From assembly GCF_009817885.1 (NCBI RefSeq), contig NZ_CP041764.1, forward strand, positions 2,914,001 to 2,978,000: 64,000 bases of DNA, written 5' to 3'. Each line of letters starts with the position of its first letter. Position 1 is the stretch's first letter. Under the pieces are notes generated by a model that was given only the letters and a program-made list of their open reading frames with translations, had not been told where the DNA came from and searched no databases. Positions 40,729-49,491 of the stretch are shown here, one piece after another. This DNA is from Serratia rhizosphaerae (GTDB taxonomy: Bacteria; Pseudomonadota; Gammaproteobacteria; Enterobacterales; Enterobacteriaceae). The position numbers and the translations under genes were made by a program.

Positions 40729-40905
40729 ATGATTAGGCAAGTTATTGCTGAAATTATCAATGGGTTAAATGCGACTGATATGCATCGGGAGTATACCCTG
40801 TTTTTTGTTTCTCCAAGCATGGGGGCGTTGTTCAGTTTTGTACTGACAGCGTACCTGCTAACTCTGCAACTGATGCCGTTGGGCGCGAAGAGAAAACGCA
40901 AGTAG
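40729..40905 (+). CDS. Small single-pass membrane protein
   Basis: 58 aa: MIRQVIAEIINGL start, one hydrophobic helix 'MGALFSFVLTAYLLTLQL', and a basic tail GAKRKRK. AAGGAA lies 5-6 nt before ATG 40729, and a strong terminator follows 12 nt after the stop, so it is probably a real monocistronic gene. Function unknown. Confidence 0.55.
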   Translation: MIRQVIAEIINGLNATDMHREYTLFFVSPSMGALFSFVLTAYLLTLQLMPLGAKRKRK

Positions 40906-40917
40906 TAGGGGAGGAGG

Positions 40918-40941
40918 GCCGCCATTCGTGGCGGCTTTTTT
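40918..40941 (+). terminator. Intrinsic terminator
   Basis: GCCGCCA, TTCG, TGGCGGC, then six Ts. Perfect 7-bp stem ending the small membrane gene and insulating the following tra operon. Confidence 0.88.
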
Positions 40942-41098
40942 ACGTTTCAAGCCTCACTCAGCTGTTTCCCTTGCTTGTTCATCCCCCCCTCCCAAAGTGG
41001 ATAAAAATTATCAAATTTTCATAAAGAGTTATCCGCTGACCTGACCCCTTGTATCCCTCACCCTGACAGCACCCTAAATCACCAAGGAGTGCTTGTGC

Positions 41099-41431
41099 AT
41101 GCGTATCCCCGTAGTTACCCGAGGACTGGGCGCCGGCTGTTTGCTGGGGCTGTCATTCCTCACCGCATTGCCTGCCTGTGCCGCCGAAAAAGATGAGCTG
41201 GCGTCCGCCCAGCGCATGTTGATCCAGGTACAGGCGGCGCTTGAGCGCGCACGGGTTGCGGCCGTTCAGGCCGACCCCGCCGAGCGTGGTCGTTTCTTTT
41301 TCGACTATCGCCGCGCCACCTCTGACCTCAACACCATCAATGCCGGCATCGACCGTTATCTGGAGCCGTCACGTGCACAACCCCGTGATGGCGGCTCCGT
41401 GGCGGGCAATTACCGACGGGAGCGTCCCTGA
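41099..41431 (+). CDS. RAQPRD-family ICE protein
   Basis: 110 aa from ATG 41099 (AAGGAG nine nt upstream). Signal peptide ending PACAA, then a helical repeat 'ELASAQRMLIQVQAALERAR' and the family-naming motif RAQPRDG near the C-terminus. Periplasmic, conserved head gene of the second tra block. The next gene overlaps by 1 nt. Confidence 0.9.
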   Translation: MRIPVVTRGLGAGCLLGLSFLTALPACAAEKDELASAQRMLIQVQAALERARVAAVQADPAERGRFFFDYRRATSDLNTINAGIDRYLEPSRAQPRDGGSVAGNYRRERP

Positions 41432-41673
41432 TGGCCATGACCGGCGCTCAGGAACAGGCCTTCAATGCGGCCAGCGGCGGCGTTGAAATCAACGTCATGT
41501 CGCTGGTGTGCATCGGTGGGCTGTTGGCGGTGCTGTTTGTCTGGGCTGCCTGGGCCTGGATCGATGTTTACGAGGGTTGGAGGAACGAAAAAGTCCGCAC
41601 CAAAGCGCTGATCCACTTCGTTCTCAAAACCGTTCTGTTGTTGGTCGTTTCAATCTGGATGTTTGCCAGCTGA
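41431..41673 (+). CDS. ICE membrane protein, PFL_4701 family (TIGR03758)
   Basis: 80 aa with two transmembrane helices ('MSLVCIGGLLAVLFVWAAWA' and 'FVLKTVLLLVVSIWMF') and the conserved loop 'WIDVYEGWRNEKVRT'. Part of the inner-membrane side of the transfer channel. Confidence 0.85.
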   Translation: MAMTGAQEQAFNAASGGVEINVMSLVCIGGLLAVLFVWAAWAWIDVYEGWRNEKVRTKALIHFVLKTVLLLVVSIWMFAS

Positions 41674-41725
41674 CGCTGGCAGGAATGTGTATCGCTTTTT
41701 CACACTGCAATTTAAGGAACATTTT

Positions 41726-42091
41726 ATGAATGCTGTTGTTCGTCTTTTCCGCCACTTCTCCGCGCGTATCGCGGTGGTGTCCTCTTTGGCCCTTGCGGCC
41801 AGTCAGCCGGCATTAGCCGCCCTGCCAACTGTTGAGCCGCCGTCTTCCGGTGGTGGCGGTGGTCTGATGGAAACCCTCAAAGGGCATATTCAGGACGGCA
41901 TTGTGCTCATTGGTCTGGTGCTGGCCGCCGTGGCATTTATCGTTGTGGCCAATGCTGGGGTTTCAACGTTCAATGAAGTCCGTGATGGGAAAGCGGTCTG
42001 GGGCAAATTCGGCGCCATCATCGTCACCGGCGTGGTGCTGGTTGTGGCCGTGATTTGGTTTGTCGGCAAATCTGCTGAAATCCTTTTTTAG
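41726..42091 (+). CDS. ICE membrane protein, PFL_4702 family (TIGR03745), pilin-like
   Basis: 121 aa from ATG 41726 (AAGGAAC upstream). Long signal peptide ending ALAAL, a Gly-rich stretch, and two hydrophobic helices ('GIVLIGLVLAAVAFIVVANA', 'IIVTGVVLVVAVIWFVG'). Size and layout resemble VirB2/TraA-type pilins, which is a suggestion rather than proof. Confidence 0.85.
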   Translation: MNAVVRLFRHFSARIAVVSSLALAASQPALAALPTVEPPSSGGGGGLMETLKGHIQDGIVLIGLVLAAVAFIVVANAGVSTFNEVRDGKAVWGKFGAIIVTGVVLVVAVIWFVGKSAEILF

Positions 42092-42102
42092 GGTGAGGCG
42101 AC

Positions 42103-42468
42103 ATGCAGACTATCCGATTTTTACCTGACCGTCTTAATACCGAAGCTGTTGTCTTCCGGGGTTTTACCACTCCGGAGATGGGACTGGCGGTATTAATGGG
42201 GGTAGGACTGGGTCTGCTTGTGTCGTTGCCGTTTGTTCTCCTTGCCGGTTGGGTGGTGATCCCCACCGGCATGCTGATCACCCCACTGGCGGTTCTCTGG
42301 TTTGGTGGCAGTCGGTTGACGCGTCTCAAGCGCGGCAAGCCTGAGAACTATATCTGGCAGCGGCTTGAGCTGCGTAAACGTCGTATGGGGTGGGGTAATC
42401 CCACCCTCATCATCGACCAACAGGGCTGGTCACTGCGACGCAGCCGAGCAGTCAAGAGGTCAACATGA
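42103..42468 (+). CDS. ICE membrane protein, PFL_4703-group TIGR03750 (VirB3/TraL-like)
   Basis: 121 aa. 'FLPDRLNTEAVVFRGFTTPE' then two adjacent membrane helices and a basic cytoplasmic tail ('GKPENYIWQRLELRKRR'). The layout matches VirB3/TraL-like components. Overlaps the next gene by 4 nt. Confidence 0.82.
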   Translation: MQTIRFLPDRLNTEAVVFRGFTTPEMGLAVLMGVGLGLLVSLPFVLLAGWVVIPTGMLITPLAVLWFGGSRLTRLKRGKPENYIWQRLELRKRRMGWGNPTLIIDQQGWSLRRSRAVKRST

Positions 42469-43136
42469 GCCGTTTTCGTCATGCGGTAAAAAACCGTGAC
42501 CAGCACATCCTGACGCTGCGTGCAGCATGCGGCGTGCTGGTCGTTTTTCTCCTGGTCGCCATCATTGGCTGGATGCGCGCGCCATCCAACCTGACCATTC
42601 ATAATCCGCCGGATCTGCGCAGCGGCTCGACCCGAGCTTGGTGGGAAGTCCCGCCCAGCACGGTCTACAGCTTCGGTTTCTATATTTTCCAGCAACTGAA
42701 TGCCTGGCCGAAAAATGGTGAGGTTGATTATCCGGCCAAAATCAATGCGCTTTCTCCTTACCTGACGCCGTCGTGTCAGCGCTTCCTTAACGCTGACGCA
42801 AAAAAACGCAGCGAGTCCGGCGAGCTGGCTGGCCGTACACGCGTGGTGTTTGAAATCCCGGATCACGGTTATAACGCCCGTTACAACCAAAACCCGGTCG
42901 ATATCAAAGGCCGGGATAACTGGGTGGTCCGTCTGGACCTGGTAGCTGATGAGACGTTTGCCGGCGAACCGGTAAAACGCGCCCTGACCCGTTATCCGCT
43001 GAAAGTGGTGCGGTCGGAAGGGGATCCAGAGCGCAATGAATTTGGTCTGGCGCTGGATTGTTACGACAGTATGCCGCAGCGCCTGGCGGCGGCACCGCCA
43101 GCGCCGGTGCCTGAGAAAAAAGGAGTCTTCCAATGA
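42465..43136 (+). CDS. VirB8/TraE-like transfer protein (TIGR03746)
   Basis: 223 aa with one N-terminal transmembrane helix ('ACGGVLVVFLLVAIIGW'-like, near 25-42) and a periplasmic domain containing 'PPSTVYSFGFYIFQQLNAWP' and 'GRDNWVVRLDLVADETFAGE'. Fits the VirB8/TraE inner-membrane scaffold. Overlaps the next gene by 4 nt. Confidence 0.85.
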   Translation: MSRFRHAVKNRDQHILTLRAACGVLVVFLLVAIIGWMRAPSNLTIHNPPDLRSGSTRAWWEVPPSTVYSFGFYIFQQLNAWPKNGEVDYPAKINALSPYLTPSCQRFLNADAKKRSESGELAGRTRVVFEIPDHGYNARYNQNPVDIKGRDNWVVRLDLVADETFAGEPVKRALTRYPLKVVRSEGDPERNEFGLALDCYDSMPQRLAAAPPAPVPEKKGVFQ

Positions 43137-44041
43137 TGAAAGCTCGCGTATTGGCGCTTTCTCTGAGCGTGTTGACAGTGTCAACACTGGTTTCTGCACC
43201 AGAGGCGCAGGCAGAGGAGCTGATGAAGTGGGAGCGTATCCCGCTGCAGATCCCGCTGGCAGTCGGCAAGGAGCGCGTGCTGTTTGCCGATAAAAATGTC
43301 CGTGTCGGCTTCCCGCCGGCGCTGAACGGCAAGCTGCGGGTGCAAAGCAGCGGCGGTGCGGTGTATCTGAAAGCAGAAAGCGCGTTCCCGCAGACCCGCC
43401 TGCAGTTGCAGGACGTGGAGAACGGGGAGGTCATCCTGCTTGACGTCACGGCGTCCGATAAAGGCTCAGCCGAACCGGTACGCATCGTTTACAGCGGTGA
43501 TGTCTCCTCGGTCAGCAGCAGTCACGACAAGCCGGCCTCTGCGGAGGGGAGCAGTGCCTCGCTAGGTCAGGATGACGGCAGCCAGGCGAAGCGCAAAAAG
43601 GTGAAATACAACGCGCCGTTGCCTGTAGTGCTGACGCGTTACGCGGCGCAGAGCCTGTATGGCCCGGTGCGTACCGTTGAAGCGGTGCCGGGCATCCATC
43701 CGGTGAATCCTCACTTGCCCAAACGCATCACCACGCTGTACCCGTCCGAGCCGGTCTCCGTCACCCCGCTGGGTGGCTGGGGTATCGGCAACCGCAATGT
43801 GGTGGCGCTGAAGGTGAAAAATACGGCGAGCCGTAAAATCACACTCGATCCGCGGGTACTGCAGGGGCAGTTTGTCACGGCGACGTTCCAGCATCGGTAC
43901 CTGGGGCCGGTTGGCACACCGGAAGACACCACCACGCTGTACCTGGTGACCGCCGGTCGCCCGGATGGGGCATTTGTCGCGGAGTCATCGGTAGTGCGCA
44001 AGGCCGTGAAAGCGGCGAAGAAGGGGGCGAACCATGGCTGA
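43133..44041 (+). CDS. TraK/VirB9-like transfer protein (TIGR03749)
   Basis: 302 aa; ATGATG at 43133/43136. Signal peptide ending PEAQA, then beta-rich 'MKWERIPLQIPLAVGKERVL', and C-terminal 'RKITLDPRVLQGQFVTATFQ'. This is the secretin-like outer-membrane core component of MPF-G systems. Overlaps the next gene by 8 nt. Confidence 0.87.
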   Translation: MMKARVLALSLSVLTVSTLVSAPEAQAEELMKWERIPLQIPLAVGKERVLFADKNVRVGFPPALNGKLRVQSSGGAVYLKAESAFPQTRLQLQDVENGEVILLDVTASDKGSAEPVRIVYSGDVSSVSSSHDKPASAEGSSASLGQDDGSQAKRKKVKYNAPLPVVLTRYAAQSLYGPVRTVEAVPGIHPVNPHLPKRITTLYPSEPVSVTPLGGWGIGNRNVVALKVKNTASRKITLDPRVLQGQFVTATFQHRYLGPVGTPEDTTTLYLVTAGRPDGAFVAESSVVRKAVKAAKKGANHG

Positions 44042-45533
44042 TGTGAAATCCAATATGCTGCCGAAAGTGATCGTGTTCGGCATGCTGGCGGCGGCTGTGC
44101 TTGTCGGTCTTAAAGCCTGCAGTGGCAACAAGAGCGCGGAAAAGCCGCAGCAGGCGCAGAACGTGCTGGCCAATATGTCCCCGGAAGAGCTGCGTGCGCT
44201 GGGTGTCGAAGGGGATACCCCGGAAGACACGCTGCGCACTCTGGTCGGTACGCTGCGCACCACGCGGGCGCAGCAGGCCGAGCTGCAGAAAAACATTGAT
44301 AACGTGCTGAAGGAAAACGAGGCCCTGCGCAAACGCAACAGCAACGTCTCCGGCCAGGTGAATGAGGCCGTGGCCGGCTTCCAGAAACAGGCCCAGCAGC
44401 GTCAGCAGCAGCTGCAGGAGCAGCAACAGACGCTGATGGGGCGTATCCAGTCGCTGACAGACCAGTTGGCCAGCAACAAGGACAAGGCCAAAAGTGACAG
44501 TGACATGCCGCTGGGGCTGGGACTGGACGGCATGGGCGCCGCCGGCGGCAGCGCCACGGCCGGCGATGACGGCCTGATGTGGGTTGGCCCGAAGGACCAG
44601 AAAGAAGTGGATCCGCGCAATCCGAACAGTGCCAAAGAGGGCCCGCAGTTCCCGACGTCGTTCTTGTCGGACAATGCCATCACGCGCCAGAAAGCCGCCT
44701 ATGAGCAGCAGGTAAAAGGCCGCACCAATGAAAAAGGGGCGGAGGAGAACGCCGAACCGGTGTTTACCCTGCCCGAGAACTCGACCCTGGTGGGCAGTCG
44801 CGCCATGACGGCGTTGCTTGGCCGCGTGCCGATCAACGGCACGGTAACCGATCCGTACCCGTTCAAGCTGATGATCGGCAAGGACAACCTGACCGCCAAC
44901 GGCATCGAGCTGCCGGACGTGGAAGGGGCGATTGTCTCAGGTACCGCCAGCGGCGACTGGACGCTGTCGTGCGTGCGTGGCCAGGTCAACAGCATCACGT
45001 TCGTGTTTGCCGACGGCACGGTGCGTACCCTGCCGCACCCTGACACCAATATGAAAGCCAACAGCAATAACAACAGCGGCAACAACGGGAAGGATGTCAG
45101 CACTACCGCCGGCATCGGCTGGATTTCCGATGACAGCGGCATTCCCTGCATCGGCGGTGAACGCAAGTCGAATGCGTCGACCTACCTGCCGACCATTGCC
45201 GCCCTGTCGGCCGCCAGCGCGGCCGGTGACGGTATCAGTCAGGGGCAGTACACGTCGCAGAACAACGTCAATGGCATCACGTCGACCATGACCGGTAACG
45301 CCGGCCAGGCGGTGCTGGGCAAGGCGCTGTCAGGCGGGATGAAAGAGACGGCTGATTGGGTGCGTGAGCGTTACGGCATGATGTTCGATGCGATTTATGT
45401 GCCGCCAGGCCAAAAGTTGGCCGTGCATATCACCCGCCAGCTGGCGATCGACTTTGAAACCAAAGGGCGCAAGGTGCGTTATGACGACTTCAGCCTGCCG
45501 GGCGAAGGTGGCAGCGCCGGCGGTCTGGACTAA
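44034..45533 (+). CDS. VirB10/TraB-like transfer protein (TIGR03752)
   Basis: 499 aa. Single transmembrane helix near 12-27, a coiled coil at about 70-150 ('NIDNVLKENEALRKRNSNVS'), a Gly/Asn-rich linker, and the C-terminal VirB10 beta-barrel domain ('NSTLVGSRAMTALLGRVPIN', 'GTASGDWTLSCVRGQVNSIT', 'PPGQKLAVHITRQLAIDF'). Spans from inner to outer membrane. The lipoprotein gene follows after 11 nt. Confidence 0.9.
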   Translation: MADVKSNMLPKVIVFGMLAAAVLVGLKACSGNKSAEKPQQAQNVLANMSPEELRALGVEGDTPEDTLRTLVGTLRTTRAQQAELQKNIDNVLKENEALRKRNSNVSGQVNEAVAGFQKQAQQRQQQLQEQQQTLMGRIQSLTDQLASNKDKAKSDSDMPLGLGLDGMGAAGGSATAGDDGLMWVGPKDQKEVDPRNPNSAKEGPQFPTSFLSDNAITRQKAAYEQQVKGRTNEKGAEENAEPVFTLPENSTLVGSRAMTALLGRVPINGTVTDPYPFKLMIGKDNLTANGIELPDVEGAIVSGTASGDWTLSCVRGQVNSITFVFADGTVRTLPHPDTNMKANSNNNSGNNGKDVSTTAGIGWISDDSGIPCIGGERKSNASTYLPTIAALSAASAAGDGISQGQYTSQNNVNGITSTMTGNAGQAVLGKALSGGMKETADWVRERYGMMFDAIYVPPGQKLAVHITRQLAIDFETKGRKVRYDDFSLPGEGGSAGGLD

Positions 45534-45544
45534 GAGAGGAAACC

Positions 45545-45961
45545 ATGATGAAGACAATCCGATCAGCCCTGGTCATGTTGGTGATTGGCACCGCCCTGTC
45601 CGGTTGCTCCACGTCAAAGGAAGAGATGCTGCCGCCGGGTGACAGCACGATGCTGGGACTCTGGCAGGGTGAGGACGGCGGCGGTTCAGCGCGCAATGCG
45701 GTGGCAGCCAGGGACAGCCTGCGCCGCCCGCTGACGGAAAGCGAGAGCCAGGCCAGCGTTGCTGACGATCGCAGCTACAGCCGCACGCAGGAGAGTGAGA
45801 TCGGCCTGCAGTTCCCGCGACTGCCGAATCCCGATCTTGTGATGTACGTCTTCCCGCACCTGGCCGACGGCAACACGCCGGTACCGGGGTACAGCACCGT
45901 ATTCCCGTTTTACAGCCAGGTGCAATACGCGATGCCAGGTGAACGGACGGAGGCCTACTGA
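45545..45961 (+). CDS. ICE transfer lipoprotein (TIGR03751)
   Basis: 138 aa; start ATGATG 45545. Lipobox ALSGC near residue 21. 'RSYSRTQESEIGLQFPRLPN' and 'PGYSTVFPFYSQVQYAMPGE' are the family signatures. VirB7/TraV-like by position between VirB10 and VirB4 homologues. Overlaps the next start by 1 nt. Confidence 0.85.
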   Translation: MMKTIRSALVMLVIGTALSGCSTSKEEMLPPGDSTMLGLWQGEDGGGSARNAVAARDSLRRPLTESESQASVADDRSYSRTQESEIGLQFPRLPNPDLVMYVFPHLADGNTPVPGYSTVFPFYSQVQYAMPGERTEAY

Positions 45962-48828
45962 TGCGATTTTCCCTGTTTGATAAAAAGCGCCTGACGCGCA
46001 AAAAAGCGGTGGTGCCGGCAGATGCCGTCACTGAAGCGATGACCATCACGGAAGATGGTGCGCCGCTGTCGGTGGCCGGCCGCGAAGCGCTGACCCGGCC
46101 GGGCAAGATGACGGTCCAGGACGAGAAAAAGATTTACGATGCGAATCCGTCCATCATTGATTATTTGCCCTGGGCAGAGTTTCTGGATCATGAGCAGTGC
46201 ATCCTGCTTGATGATGGTGTGTCTGTCGGTGCGGTTTATGAAGTCACCCCTGTGGCCACGGAGGGGCGCACCACTGACCATCTGGAGAAGATGCGTGACA
46301 CGGTGGAAGATGCGCTGCAGGACTCGTTTGATGAACATGATCAGAACCCATGGGTTGTGCAGTTTTTCTGCCAGGATGAAGACAATGTTGATGCCTACCT
46401 GAATCGCTTGCGTGGCTATATCAAGCCGCATGCCCGGGGCTCACAATTGACCGAGTCCTGGTTGCAGGAAACCGAGCGGCACCTGCGCGGTATCGCGCGG
46501 CCGGAGGGGCTGTTCAAGGATACCCTCATCACCGACCAGCCCTGGCGTGGCCAGCAGCGCCGCACGCGCATGGTGGTGTACCGCTGGATTGGTAAAGGCA
46601 ATACAGACCCGATGCCGCCGATTGCCATGCTGAACCAGACCTGTGAACGGCTCACCGGCGCGCTGAACGGAGCCGGTGTGGCTTGCGTACGGCAAAATGG
46701 TGCGCAGGTGCATGACTGGATGCTGCGTCACTTCAATCCAAACCCGGAGTGGGTGGATAAAAATACCCTGTACCGTGAGGCGGCCTATTTCGACAGCCGC
46801 GATACGCCGGAAGGCACGATGCCGGTACAAAACGATTTTGCCGAAACATTGTGGTTTACGCCGCCGGTGTCCGATCCGGACCACGGCGTGTGGTGGTTTG
46901 ATAATCAGGCGCACTGCGCTATCCCTGTCGAGAAGCTGCGCCGCGCGCCGGAGCCCGGGACCATTACCGGGGAAATGAAGCGCGGTGAGAAGAAAATAAA
47001 TGCGCTGATGGACATGTTCCCGGAGGGGACGATGGTCTGCATGACCATCGTGGCGCAGCCCCAGGACACGCTGGAAAACGATTTTAACAAGCTGTCGAAA
47101 AATGCCGTGGGCGAGAACACCGAGTCCGGGCGTGTGCGTCAGGATGTGGCACAAGTGAAAGAGTACCTGGGTAATCGCCACAAGCTGTATCGCGCCGGCA
47201 TTACCTTCCTGCTGCGCGCCGGCGACCTGACGGCGCTTAACCACAAACGCGTGGAGCTGACGAACGTGCTGCTCGGCGCCGGCCTGCAACCGGTGCGCCC
47301 GGAGTTTGATGTGGCGCCGCTTAATACCTACCTGCGCGCACTGCCGATGTGTTTTAACCCGGAGGCGGACAAAAAGCACTGGTACACCCGACTGACATTC
47401 GTCCAACACCTTGCCGGCCTGTTGCCGGTCACTGGCCGTGAAACCGGCACCGGTAACCCCGGCCTGAGCTTCTTTAACCGAGGCGGTGACCTGCTGACGG
47501 TGGATCCGTTAAATAAGGATGACCGCAGTCAGAACGCCCATATGTTGTTTTTTGGCCCTACCGGCGCCGGCAAGTCCGCAACGCTCTGTGCGGCGACGAC
47601 ACAACTGATGGCCGTCCACCGGCCGCGCCTGTTCATCGCCGAGGCCGGCAACTCGTTTGGCCTGCAGGCGGACTATTTTGAAAGCCAGGGTCTGACGGTC
47701 AATAAAATCAGCATCAAGCCTGGCAGCGGCGTGTCGCTGCCGCCGTTCTCATTTGCGCACAAGCTGATTGAGGAGCTCAGTTCACTGGAGCTGGACGAGA
47801 GCGAGCTGCGCGATATCGATGCCGATGATGAGGATGAGGATAAACGCGATTACCTGGGCGAAATGGAAATCTCGGCGCGCATGATGATAACCGGCGGCGA
47901 TCCGAAGGAAGAAGCCGACCTCAAACGGGCCGACCGGGCGATGATCCGCGAAGCGCTCCTGATGGCTGCGCAGACGGCCTACGATGAGCAGCGTCAGATG
48001 TTGCCGTCCGACCTGCAGAGCGCGCTGTATGACATCTCCAATGATACGAGCAACGAAAAACGTAACCCGCAGCGCCGGGCAAAAGCGGCGGAAATGGCCG
48101 AAGCGCTGGGCATGTTCACCCAGCCTGGCTCCTTTGAGGCCGAGCTGTTCAACCGTGAAGGGACGCTGTGGCCTGAAGCGGATGTGACGCTGATTGACCT
48201 GGGGCATCTGGCGCGGGAAGGGTATGAGGCGCAGATGGCGCTGACCATGGTGAGCCTGACCAACACCATCAATAACATTGCCGAGCGTGACCAATACTCG
48301 GAGCGGGATATCGTCTTTGTGGTCGATGAAGCGCACATTGTGACGGTCAACCCTCTGCTGTCGCCGTACATGACCAAAATCGTCAAGATGTGGCGTAAGC
48401 TCGGCGCCTGGTTGTGGCTGGCCACGCAGAACCTGAAGGATTTCCCGGACATTGCCGAGAAGATGCTCAACATGGCCGAATGGTGGGTCTGTCTGACCAT
48501 GCCGCCAGAGGAGGTCAGCGACATTGCCCGTTTCAAAGCCCTGACCGAGGAGCAAAAAGCGGTGCTACTGTCGGCCAGTAAGCTGTCCAGGTGTTACACC
48601 GAGGGGGTTATTCTGTCGAAAAAAGTGGAAGCGTTATTCCGGGCTGTGCCGCCAAGCCTCTACCTCGCGCTGGGGATGACCGAGAAGGAAGAGAAGGCGG
48701 AGCGCCGTGCGCTGATGCAGGAGTTCGGTTGCACCGAGCTCGAAGCGGCCTTCAAGGTCGCGCGCAAGCTTGACCGCCTGCGCGGTCTGGTTGCCAATGA
48801 AGAGGACGCGGGGAGCCAGGCTGCATGA
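45961..48828 (+). CDS. VirB4/TraC-like ATPase (TIGR03744)
   Basis: 955 aa. N-terminal VirB4 domain, Walker A 'MLFFGPTGAGKSATLCA' near residue 535, Walker B 'IVFVVDEAHIVTVNPLLS' near 785, then 'KLGAWLWLATQNLKDFPDIA'. It energises assembly of pilus and channel. Full length for PFL_4706 proteins. The next gene starts within its stop (ATGATGA). Confidence 0.93.
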   Translation: MRFSLFDKKRLTRKKAVVPADAVTEAMTITEDGAPLSVAGREALTRPGKMTVQDEKKIYDANPSIIDYLPWAEFLDHEQCILLDDGVSVGAVYEVTPVATEGRTTDHLEKMRDTVEDALQDSFDEHDQNPWVVQFFCQDEDNVDAYLNRLRGYIKPHARGSQLTESWLQETERHLRGIARPEGLFKDTLITDQPWRGQQRRTRMVVYRWIGKGNTDPMPPIAMLNQTCERLTGALNGAGVACVRQNGAQVHDWMLRHFNPNPEWVDKNTLYREAAYFDSRDTPEGTMPVQNDFAETLWFTPPVSDPDHGVWWFDNQAHCAIPVEKLRRAPEPGTITGEMKRGEKKINALMDMFPEGTMVCMTIVAQPQDTLENDFNKLSKNAVGENTESGRVRQDVAQVKEYLGNRHKLYRAGITFLLRAGDLTALNHKRVELTNVLLGAGLQPVRPEFDVAPLNTYLRALPMCFNPEADKKHWYTRLTFVQHLAGLLPVTGRETGTGNPGLSFFNRGGDLLTVDPLNKDDRSQNAHMLFFGPTGAGKSATLCAATTQLMAVHRPRLFIAEAGNSFGLQADYFESQGLTVNKISIKPGSGVSLPPFSFAHKLIEELSSLELDESELRDIDADDEDEDKRDYLGEMEISARMMITGGDPKEEADLKRADRAMIREALLMAAQTAYDEQRQMLPSDLQSALYDISNDTSNEKRNPQRRAKAAEMAEALGMFTQPGSFEAELFNREGTLWPEADVTLIDLGHLAREGYEAQMALTMVSLTNTINNIAERDQYSERDIVFVVDEAHIVTVNPLLSPYMTKIVKMWRKLGAWLWLATQNLKDFPDIAEKMLNMAEWWVCLTMPPEEVSDIARFKALTEEQKAVLLSASKLSRCYTEGVILSKKVEALFRAVPPSLYLALGMTEKEEKAERRALMQEFGCTELEAAFKVARKLDRLRGLVANEEDAGSQAA

Positions 48829-49228
48829 TGACGTTGAAATACCCCGAGCCGGCTGTTCGCCCTCAGGAAGTGCCGTCACAGGGGGCCAGCCTGTTTACGC
48901 TGCCACCCCAGGGGCGGCGACCATCAGCAAGACGGATGCGCAGGCACTCAAGACGTTTTGTGATGCGCTCCGTGAGCGGTTGCTGGGGCGTGTTGTGCTG
49001 ACGGCACACCCGCACCGTATCGGGAGCCGGACCAGCGTGGCGCTGCATCTGGAAGGCCGTCTGGGCCAGTCTGTCGATGTCCTGGTGACAGTGACAGGTA
49101 CCACATCCTGGCCACAACCTGAGGAGTACGATCACCCCCGCTGGTATATCTCTGTGCCGGACGCCGCGGACGTGGTGTACCTGCTGCTCCATCTGAGTGA
49201 CCTGTGCGAGCGTTTTCAGGTTAACTGA
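48825..49228 (+). pseudogene. ICE hypothetical gene with a one-base frameshift
   Basis: From ATGATG 48825 the frame encodes MMTLKYPEPAVRPQEV and continues through 'SLFTLPPQG', then leaves coding sense. The frame from 48911 to 49228 ('ATISKTDAQALKTFCDAL' ... 'SVPDAADVVYLLLHLSDLC') has no start codon after the VirB4 stop. Adding one G to GGGG at 48911-48914 gives LPPQGAATISKT and a single 134-aa protein. Function unknown. Broken in this sequence or a sequencing error. Confidence 0.6.
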
Positions 49229-49241
49229 TAGGGGTGGCGCG

Positions 49242-49352
49242 ATGAGTCTCGATCCGAAAATATGTGGCCTGGTAGAGTGTATGAACAGCAAGGGATTCAA
49301 AGCAGCCAGGGGCATGGCCTTCCGGTCCGGAATCAGCTTTTCTGATACCTGA
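49242..49352 (+). CDS. Possible 36-residue ORF
   Basis: ATG 49242 to TGA 49350-49352, preceded by an AGGGGTGG stretch. No domain or hydrophobic segment. Could be the remnant of a gene displaced by the unit at 49492. Weak support. Confidence 0.2.
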   Translation: MSLDPKICGLVECMNSKGFKAARGMAFRSGISFSDT

Positions 49353-49384
49353 GCCAAGTTTTGAAAGGAACCTTTCACTAGATC

Positions 49385-49408
49385 ACCGGCCTTCTGGCCG
49401 GTTTTTTT
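49385..49408 (+). terminator. Intrinsic terminator inside the tra cluster
   Basis: ACCGGCC, TTCT, GGCCGGT, then six Ts. It stops tra transcription before the two-gene unit at 49492, so downstream tra genes need a separate promoter. Confidence 0.88.
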
Positions 49409-49458
49409 GTATTTTAAGGTGGGGTTCGAGTATGGTAATGACATTATTGTAGAGACCC

Positions 49459-49464
49459 TATAAT
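49459..49464 (+). promoter_or_regulatory. Candidate -10 box of the toxin-like gene
   Basis: A consensus TATAAT 28 nt before ATG 49492 and followed by AGGAAGGGAGG as SD. No good -35 at 16-18 nt (TAATGA at 17). Coming right after a terminator, it marks an independent transcription unit. Confidence 0.5.
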
Positions 49465-49491
49465 CGGTAAAGGAAGGGAGGGTTCCACAGA

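Noticed and set aside
40494..40925. Minus-strand 143-codon frame
   Set aside because: Covers the better supported plus-strand 58-aa gene and its terminator; no SD or domain.
46441..47409. Long minus-strand frame of 322 codons inside the VirB4-like gene
   Set aside because: High-GC shadow frame opposite a strongly conserved ATPase; His/Arg/Val-rich without motifs.
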